Assembly (NCBI GenBank): GCA_002633005.1
Contig: NMRA01000419.1
Span: 335,455-399,454 of the forward strand
Length of the DNA: 64,000 bases
Source: Phoronis australis
Taxonomy: Eukaryota; Phoronida; Phoronidae
Direction of reading: 5' to 3'
The notes below the pieces were generated by a model. It ran no database searches. It worked only from the letters and a program-made list of their open reading frames with translations, and was not told the DNA's origin. A program made the translations under genes and the position numbers. Below are positions 59,801 to 64,000 of this stretch, one piece after another (within the stretch, counting starts at the first letter, position 1; each line of letters begins with the position of its first letter).

Positions 59801-61512
59801 CAAAAGCTAAACAACTACATAACTATTTACTGTAAAAATTCTCCAATTTTGCACAAAAATAAATACAAAATTGCAAATGTTCAATTTCCAATGGATATAA
59901 CAATGTTGTGAACGTCCACAGTTGTTCAAAATATTGTCTCAACGGTAGCCATTGTTCAGAACTTTGAAAATAGTAAAGATTTACTTTGGTACTTCGTGTC
60001 TTTCGAAGAATAAAAATGTCGCTTGTTTATCAGACAGTGTCCTAAATTGGTGGGATTCTGCTTACATAACAGACTGCTTTGTGAATGTTGTGACAAACAA
60101 CTGATCAACTAGTGGGGCGATATTAAAATGGTGGCTTGGGCCACTTCACTGCTAAATACTAGGTAGTTCAATTGAATCATGACAGAACAGTGAAGTGGCC
60201 TAAACAGGTGTTGAGGCAGAATTAGAACCAAGACTTCATCATCACAAAGATTCTACGTCTGTTCGTTCAGAGGGCTGATAGCGACAAGGCTGTTCGTGCA
60301 GGACACTGATAGTGACAAGGTTCCTTTGGAAAGCACTTTATAAATGAAGCGGTCAAACTCATTTTAATAACTATAATCAGGATTCAGTAACTACCTTTTT
60401 TTCACTGTAAATGGCCAAGACAATAACTCACCACTTCAGATTCTATGTTACAGAAGGTGATATTCATCACATTCTCCTGAAGACTGTTGAAGTCCAGTTC
60501 ACGCGAGATTCGCTCTACATCCACTGCAGCTGTGGTGGAAAAGACCAATAGTTTGTTATTAAGTTCTAAAACACAATTCTACTAGACTTAACGTCTAGGC
60601 ATTGCAAATTTGCAATATAATACATTTTTAAAGATATATCATAGAACTGTTCAGTAGTATTCATTGTTATCCATGCCAGTCATCACAAAATAAATCATAT
60701 CATAGTTTCCAAAATTACAGAGAGTACAGCCATCACCAGTTTGCTGCTCACCAATAAGTCACCGCACAATGTCTGCAGGAAAGTCAGGACATTTAAACCC
60801 ACCTCCATTGTATCTTGACGACATTCCGTCACTTCATTTTTTGGCCATTCAAATGTCTGCCATGTTCTTTACAGAAATCTGCACATTAAGGTATACACTT
60901 GTTGTCATTGATATTTTTTATTTTTTTCAATGCACAAAGTGAAACCTGTAACCTTCAGCTTCTTAAGAATTAGTTGAATGTACCAGATACTGAACATGAA
61001 GACAGTCAAGCAACAAGACAAAGGATAATGTAAACCAAGGCAAAGAAAATTCAGGGATGACTGTACAAGCTCACTAGTTCTTGAATGACTATACAAGCTC
61101 ACTGTCTAGTTCTTGAATGACTATACAAGCTCACCAGTTCTTGAAATAGTATTAGGAAAGGTGCCTTTGTTACTTTCTGGACTAAACCATTTCTTTAACG
61201 CGAAATTTAAGGAACTTACCAACACATCCATACAAACTTTGCACATATTGAATTAAACAGAGATTTGTAAACGTGTGCGCCTATGGACAGGGTGAATTGG
61301 ATAAAATTCCAACAATATGCAGTATGCTTCTGATCATATTAAACACTCAGCAGGTGTTAAAATTTCATTTACAAACCAAGCTTCCTCCAATCAATTCGCT
61401 GGAACCTCTTCTTGAAGGAGAATACTCCTCCACCTCCATCACTGTAGTGACCATTGGTCATATCTGGACCTTGGTACTGATAGTCAGGAGGGCTGTAGCC
61501 AGGACCAGGCAT
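32860..61512 (-). CDS. DZIP1: DZIP1/iguana zinc-finger coiled-coil ciliary protein
   Basis: DZIP1 acts at centrioles, basal bodies and the transition zone; it is needed for ciliogenesis and Hedgehog/GLI regulation (family knowledge). Exons (minus): 61377-61512, 60432-60529, 57911-58048, 57309-57446, 56432-56695, 54274-54573, 53732-53827, 51131-51328, 49489-49723, 46818-47131, 46029-46107, 45316-45571, 43332-43490, 42496-42696, 42091-42150, 41182-41305, 39131-39226, 38222-38298, 36408-36478, 32860-32969; phases agree, about 1049 residues. N-terminal domain: KKRFQRIDWRKL, VERISRELDFNSLQENVMNI, LAQLTIEYLLHSQDFL. A single C2H2 finger follows (~171-192; CPYC, then H-X4-H). Coiled coil runs about 235-455, then an acidic/proline-rich linker. 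Conserved helix VLKKDPRFLEAMKEELSAVL is near 575-595. The tail ends KSSLVSVTDWDSEDSDLDL. An acceptor precedes the first ATG, so a 5' untranslated exon is likely. Confidence 0.95.
34574..34724. repeat. 19-bp minisatellite, ~8 copies
   Basis: TATGGTAAGTGTATACATG repeats without interruption in the last DZIP1 intron. On the plus strand each copy contains GGTAAGTGT, a donor-like string, but the host gene reads the other strand. TGTATACA in each unit is a perfect palindrome. Confidence 0.92.
36663..36805 (+). repeat. tRNA-derived SINE-like copy
   Basis: CATAGCTCAGTGGACTACAG has a good pol III A box. It is followed by a body (AATCAGAGCAAAGATCTTTT CAGATTTAA, AGGTCACATATGACC) that recurs at 49765-49880. 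The B box is degenerate here but present in the second copy (GTTCGAAACCC). Confidence 0.55.
36847..37375 (-). mobile_element. Non-autonomous repeat family (copy 2, truncated)
   Basis: Begins GTTGAAATGCGCCCACGAAT, the inverse of the right end of the copy at 8287-9300, and carries the same subunit phrases (GCCACTAGATGGC, AACCGTCCTCTTCACACTGA). The hairpin end is missing. Confidence 0.7.
37556..37995. repeat. Long imperfect palindrome with tRNA-like arms
   Basis: The left arm on the minus strand and the right arm on the plus strand both read GTCCTCAGTAGCTCAGTGGT, then about 30 bases later TGTGGTTCGATTCCCAGTTG. A-box (TAGCTCAGTGG) and B-box (GGTTCGATTCC) strings are perfect in both. The inner arms (AGCCAACTATTATGTCAT; AATTGCTGATTGT) pair around a centre near 37775. 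The acceptor stem does not pair and the T stem is mismatched, so these are probably tRNA-derived repeats, not functional tRNAs. Confidence 0.7.
38868..39125. repeat. Degenerate ~22-bp tandem repeat
   Basis: AAGACAGTCCTGGCTAACCA and variants (CTGACTAACCATAACT, GATAGCCCAGTAACCATTA) recur about ten times, ending beside the DZIP1 exon at 39131-39226. Confidence 0.8.
39227..41181. other. DZIP1 intron between exons 17 and 16
   Basis: About 1.95 kb. I see no exon, repeat family or RNA gene. The flanking exons are both phase 0 and need nothing between them. A stretch around 39850-40170 is richer in purine and pyrimidine runs but has no recognised feature. Confidence 0.5.
41397..41560. repeat. ~80-bp duplication with G runs
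   Basis: GGGGGGGGGGCACTTCACAT followed by CTCCTCCAT is repeated with variation three times (last copy GGGGGCACATCACATCTCCT) in a DZIP1 intron. Confidence 0.75.
42496..42696 (-). other. DZIP1 exon 14, symmetric 201-bp exon
   Basis: Read from an acceptor ACATAG to donor GTATCA, phase 2 at both ends, open throughout: starts (R)SHDPSVFISPLLRN, middle VVITEDMPVLCKKRSSESI, end TVGDYIGDF. It fits between exons at 43332-43490 and 42091-42150 without disturbing the frame. Since it is a multiple of three it could be skipped. It has no domain I recognise. Its inclusion is supported by frame and splice sites only. Confidence 0.65.
43478..45387. repeat. ~0.9-kb block duplicated across a single N (44364)
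   Basis: 43478-44363 and 44365-45387 are near-identical, differing by scattered substitutions and by an insertion of roughly 130 bp near 44992-45125 in the second. The first copy ends with the 3' part of DZIP1 exon 12 (44306-44363), repeating 45316-45374, and the second begins with the 5' end of exon 13. The lone N marks a contig join, so this is most likely two alleles placed in tandem. Confidence 0.88.
47620..49425 (-). mobile_element. Non-autonomous repeat family (copy 3, with internal gap and duplication)
   Basis: Begins at AGTGATGAAATGCGCCCCCA and ends with the terminal palindrome TGCGTCCACATATTAATATG followed by TGGGCGCA. It carries several degenerate subunits (GCCACTAGGAGGCGCCACAG, GCCACTAGGGGGCACACCGG). 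Sequence on both sides of the N run is duplicated. It lies in the DZIP1 intron 47132-49488. Confidence 0.75.
48146..48291. other. Assembly gap (146 N)
   Basis: The 180 bp left of the gap (47964-48145) and right of it (48292-48473) are almost identical, so the gap may be a mis-joined duplicate of one sequence. Confidence 0.99.
49765..49880 (+). repeat. SINE-like copy related to 36663-36805
   Basis: GTTCGAAACCCAATCAGGGC is a B-box-like start, followed by the body AGATATTTTTAGATTTAATT and AGGTCACATGATATGACCA shared with the copy at 36663. The A-box part is missing. Confidence 0.5.
50322..50914. repeat. ~260-bp block duplicated across a single N (50654), one copy with insertion
   Basis: TGTCGAGAGAGTGTGCTCCA to TACTTAGCTTA occurs at 50322-50577 and again at 50655-50911. 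In the first copy the sequence then switches to the AGGGCTGTTCCAGC element and stops at the N. In the second it continues into unique DNA. This looks like two alleles placed in tandem, one with a transposon insertion. Confidence 0.85.
50577..50653 (+). mobile_element. 5' end of AGGGCTGTTCCAGC element, cut by contig join
   Basis: AGGGCTGTTCCAGCAAAATC, TGTATGGGAGG and TACCCACTCCCCATATTTTT match the end of the element at 4555-5746. The rest is missing at the N. Confidence 0.8.
51577..51700. repeat. 35-bp tandem repeat, ~3.5 copies
   Basis: AAATATGTCCAGTATTGCCA followed by CCATRGACATCACAT starts at 51577, 51612 and 51647, with a partial diverged copy after. It lies in the DZIP1 intron 51329-53731. 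Confidence 0.88.
52150..53545 (+). mobile_element. Degenerate Penelope-like retroelement with inverted ends
   Basis: Plus-strand fragments at 52640-53260 match Penelope-like reverse transcriptase: RYVDDT (the catalytic YxDD type motif), FLDHINSVNP, VTIYWKPTHMDLYLNF. Downstream, EIMSNKSKLNRDSGYQLPAI resembles the C-terminal end of these proteins. Several stops and frameshifts interrupt it. The region 52150-52640 is an inverted copy of about 53080-53545: CTACCTATCGGCAACC-type ends and GCAGACCTAGCTTT occur in both orientations, an arrangement known for these elements. Only the 3' part of the polymerase is present, so it is dead. It lies within a DZIP1 intron. Confidence 0.8.
54838..55710 (-). 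mobile_element. Non-autonomous repeat family (copy 4)
   Basis: Starts GAGCAATGAAATGCGCCTAC and ends with the hairpin TGCGTCCACATAAAAACATG then TGGGCGCA. Internal subunits are as in the other copies (GCCATTAGGTGGCGCAAA, AACCGTCCTCTTCACACTGA). It is more diverged than the copy at 47620-49425. Confidence 0.75.
58497..59096. repeat. 60-bp minisatellite, 10 copies
   Basis: Ten head-to-tail 60-bp units (ACAAAGAATATGTTGTCATG, AGGGGAAAATGGTATTTTGT, CTGATTATTATTGTCTTGTA) with only two substitutions seen in the array. The multiple-of-three period keeps a minus-strand frame open (58444-59109), which I do not regard as a gene. It lies in the DZIP1 intron 58049-60431. Confidence 0.97.
59182..60130. repeat. 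~0.5-kb block duplicated across a single N (59702)
   Basis: 59182-59701 and 59703-60125 repeat the same sequence with few differences. The first copy also contains a 68-bp internal tandem copy (GTGGGATTCTGCTACATAAC... ending CTAGTAG) that the second lacks. A ~28-bp sub-repeat (CTACACAGTATAGCTCAACA) occurs within both. This is most simply a contig-join artefact. Confidence 0.85.
61025..61140. repeat. Short tandem repeat, 3 copies
   Basis: ACAAGCTCACTAGTTCTTGA and variants, followed by ATGACTAT, repeat three times in DZIP1 intron 1. Confidence 0.75.
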
Positions 61513-61664
61513 AGCTGGGCAAATCTCAACTACAAAAGAACCACTCTTCTCACTTTTTGTCAAGAGGACTGTTGACAATTTCACACCCACTAATAATGCA
61601 GTTCTTATCACATCAAATTATAGAACTGAATTAGGTCAATAGTAAAAAATTCTTCTCTGACCTA

Positions 61665-62180
61665 GTTTCACTCAAGGCATCCGATTGCAACCCAAGTTGC
61701 AAAATTTGTGATAACCATCCTTTTAATTACCAGGGATATACTTAGCCACACGCCCAGTCGCCAATGCGAGTAAAAATGGTGCAGGTCGAGTAGATGTTCA
61801 CTTGCCGGTCGACCAGGTGGCGAGCGAATTTTCAGCGCACAAAAGCATTCTATCATTTCCCAGATGAATATGAATAAATTTTCTCCTCCCTGTGCTGTTT
61901 TTATCATGAATGTAAAGTTATGTTTGGTCCGAATGTTGATGCTCCGGCAGTAAAAAAGATCGACACAGTGCATACCTACTGAGTCAGTAGATGTTCACCG
62001 TTATGCGTTTCGTCTGGACAAAAGGTCACAATGAGTGCAACATGTGGTGGTTCCTGCACAAAGGTGGACTAGTCCAAAATCAAGGAAAAGTGGGGAAAGG
62101 CGTTAGACTGGTCCGTGTGCTCACAACACATGAAATACCATATTTCTTGGAACTGAATTCTTATTTTACAGTGTAACTTT
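61665..62180. mobile_element. Repeat related to segment 25570-26060 (opposite orientation)
   Basis: Shares CCAGGTGGCGAGCGAATTT-type and TTCCAAGAAATATGGTATTT-type sequence in inverse orientation, and a frame fragment EIPYFLELNSY matching EIPYFLELISY at the other site. No transposase recognised. Confidence 0.65.
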
Positions 62181-62931
62181 ATCGAAGATTATTTTGTAAA
62201 TAAAAACACTGAAAACATATAGAACATTACAGTGGTTGTCCTTGTTATCGTTATTAGGAAATTAAAACATCACAATTTTCAGCTAGATTGACTCATACAT
62301 GTACAGAGTCTATTTAGTGGAGCCATGAGATTTCCAGGTGAAAGGCTTTTACCATATTTTGGTCCAGCCATATGATATAGCAGTACAGCACAGCATTTCT
62401 CGGTGTGGCCACTGGCAAGACAATGAGTATTATTCCCATCCCTTGAAAACTGTTCTAGTCCACGCACGAGGAATCTTGGCACATTGACTTGTGCACGACT
62501 GGTGCACGTGCTATGGTCTTGGGTGTTCTCATTTTCATTTGTCAAGCATAATAATATTGAGTTTTTTAGAGGGAGTCAGTCCTCCTTGTAGGCAAAATGC
62601 GGCGGAAAAAAAGAAAATATTATGAGGAAAACAAGAGAAGGCGAGATTTTGAATCTGAATGGCACAAAGGGCGGGGCTGGCAAGAAGACGGCGTGCAATT
62701 TTAATTAAAATGTAGTTAGTGAGTTGGATGATGTATCATCTTGCATAGCCAACCAGCTAGCTGTAAGAAAACTATTGTCAAAATACAGTTAGGTACCACT
62801 GGGTTGAGCTCCGACAGTCCACAAAATTGCACACAGTGCGGGTAGTTCTGCTCGTTACCTTGTTGTGAAACTAGTATCAACATATAGAGCTAAAAGACCG
62901 GCGGGGGTGCATGCAAAATCTAGTACTCAAA

Positions 62932-63950
62932 CACCATTCACCTTGCACGTTACAGCCGTTTAAATGAAGAACAATCTAATGAACATCATTTTCTTGGGTC
63001 ATTCTCTGCCTTTTGTTACAAAGAAAAGTATGTCGTCGTTTTGAAAACAGTACGCTCGTGACACACGCATCCACAATTTCCTAAAATTTTACATCTCTCA
63101 GGAGATGATGGCAGTAAAATTTGTTCTGAAATTTGATTTGCTGGACTAAAATCTTATAATGAAGTGGAACTTATCAATAATTTGTTGTGATGTGTACGCA
63201 ACTTCGTGAAAGAACGACAGTTGATTGAAGAATCAACGAAAAAAGAAACTGGCCATTAGGTGATGCAACATTCATGCTGCCGAAAACCGAGGTAAAGATA
63301 GTGCGCACTTTTAGCAACAAAATAATGATAGAATGGCAATTATTCCAACAAAGGTAAATAATTTAGTTAGTGTACTCAAAGGGTACAGTTTCAATATAAT
63401 TTAGTGTACTCAAAGGGTATAGTTTCAATATAATTTAGTGTNCACCATTCACCTTGCACGTTACAGCCGTTTAAATGAAGAACAATCTAATGAACATCAT
63501 TTTCTTGGGTCATTCTCTCCCTTTTGTTACAAAGAAAAGTATGTCGTCGTTTTGAAAACAGTACGCTCGTGACACACGCATCCACAATTTCCTAAAATTT
63601 TACATCTCTCAGGAGAAGATGGCAGTAAAATTTGTTCTGAAATTTGATTTGCTGGACTAAAATCTTATAATGAAGTGGAACTTATTTCAATAATTTGTTG
63701 TGATGTGTACGCAACTTCGTGAAAGAACGACAGTTGATTGAAGAATCAACGAAAAAAGAAACTGGCCATTAGGTGATGCAACATTTCATGCTTCCGAAAA
63801 CCGAGGTAAAGACTTGCGCACTTTTAGCAACAAAATAATGATAGAATGGCAATTATTCCAACAAAGGTAAATAATTTAGTTAGTGTACTCAAAGGGTATA
63901 GTTTCAATATAATTTAGTGTACTCAAAGGGTATAGTTTCAATATAATTTA
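62932..63950. repeat. ~0.5-kb block duplicated across a single N (63442)
   Basis: CACCATTCACCTTGCACGTT and the following ~500 bp occur at 62932-63441 and again from 63443, differing by a few bases. This is the fourth single-N junction in the window and is interpreted as an allelic overlap left unmerged. Confidence 0.87.
63365..63440. repeat. 34-bp tandem repeat (first array)
   Basis: GTGTACTCAAAGGGTAYAGT followed by TTCAATATAATTTA, about two copies before the N. The same unit recurs at 63884-64000. Confidence 0.85.
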
Positions 63951-64000
63951 GTGTACTCAAAGGGTATAGTTTCAATATAATTTAGTGTACTCAAAGGGTA
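63884..64000. repeat. 34-bp tandem repeat running off the window
   Basis: At least three and a half copies of the 34-bp unit seen at 63365, continuing past the end of the window. Copy number is higher than in the allelic block before 63442. Confidence 0.9.

Larger units (their letters stand above)
61513..64000. other. DZIP1 upstream region, no gene recognised
   Basis: Contains a possible 5' untranslated exon of DZIP1 beyond the acceptor at about 61530, the transposon-like block 61665-62180, the assembly duplication from 62932, and 34-bp tandem repeats. A short basic frame starting at 62597 (MRRKKRKYYEEN...) lacks any family resemblance. The DZIP1 promoter is not identified. Confidence 0.5.

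Noticed and set aside
62597-62704. Short basic frame MRRKKRKYYEEN...
   Set aside because: Only 35 residues, no homology recognised, and no evidence of a promoter or splice connection.
1-64000. A prokaryotic or phage defence-type gene cluster
   Set aside because: All recognisable genes are spliced, conserved animal housekeeping or ciliary genes. Nothing resembles operons, integrases or defence domains.

Overview
The window is animal nuclear DNA: AT-rich, with small exons separated by GT-AG introns of 0.1 to 5.7 kb, many minisatellites and many non-autonomous transposons. I read four conserved protein-coding genes by following splice sites and codon phase exon by exon. I cannot place the species. 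Large introns, many repeats and apparently high heterozygosity (near-identical blocks joined by single N bases) suggest an outbred invertebrate, but that is inference.

Layout: (1) 1-9893, plus strand: the last ten coding exons of IWS1/Spn1, a transcription elongation factor; its 5' end lies outside the window. (2) 10520-21435, minus strand: RNASEH2B, complete, 11 exons. Its 3' end converges on IWS1, with poly(A) signals of the two genes 9 bp apart. (3) 21730-29040, plus strand: RPP38, the RNase P/MRP protein subunit, complete, 6 exons. It diverges from RNASEH2B across only 294 bp that contain a strong E2F-type motif. (4) 29041-32859: repeat-rich convergent intergenic region with a 33-bp hairpin minisatellite. 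(5) 32860-61512, minus strand: DZIP1/iguana, a ciliary and Hedgehog-pathway zinc-finger coiled-coil protein, 20 coding exons. (6) 61513-64000: upstream of DZIP1; repeats and an assembly duplication, no gene recognised.

IWS1, RNASEH2B and RPP38 all act in nuclear RNA or DNA metabolism. RNASEH2B and RPP38 probably share one bidirectional promoter. DZIP1 is functionally unrelated.

I did not find a convincing new multi-gene system. The most unusual signal is a set of tandem duplications whose unit contains a splice site or coding end: five 5' splice sites spaced 33 bp in IWS1, three 3' splice sites spaced 63 bp in IWS1 that keep the frame open, and a 66-bp duplicated terminal coding segment in DZIP1. 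Other notable items are the overlapping 3' ends of IWS1 and RNASEH2B, the E2F-containing bidirectional promoter, a degenerate Penelope-like retroelement with inverted ends, a tRNA-like palindrome, and four single-N haplotype-type joins that anyone using this assembly should know about.
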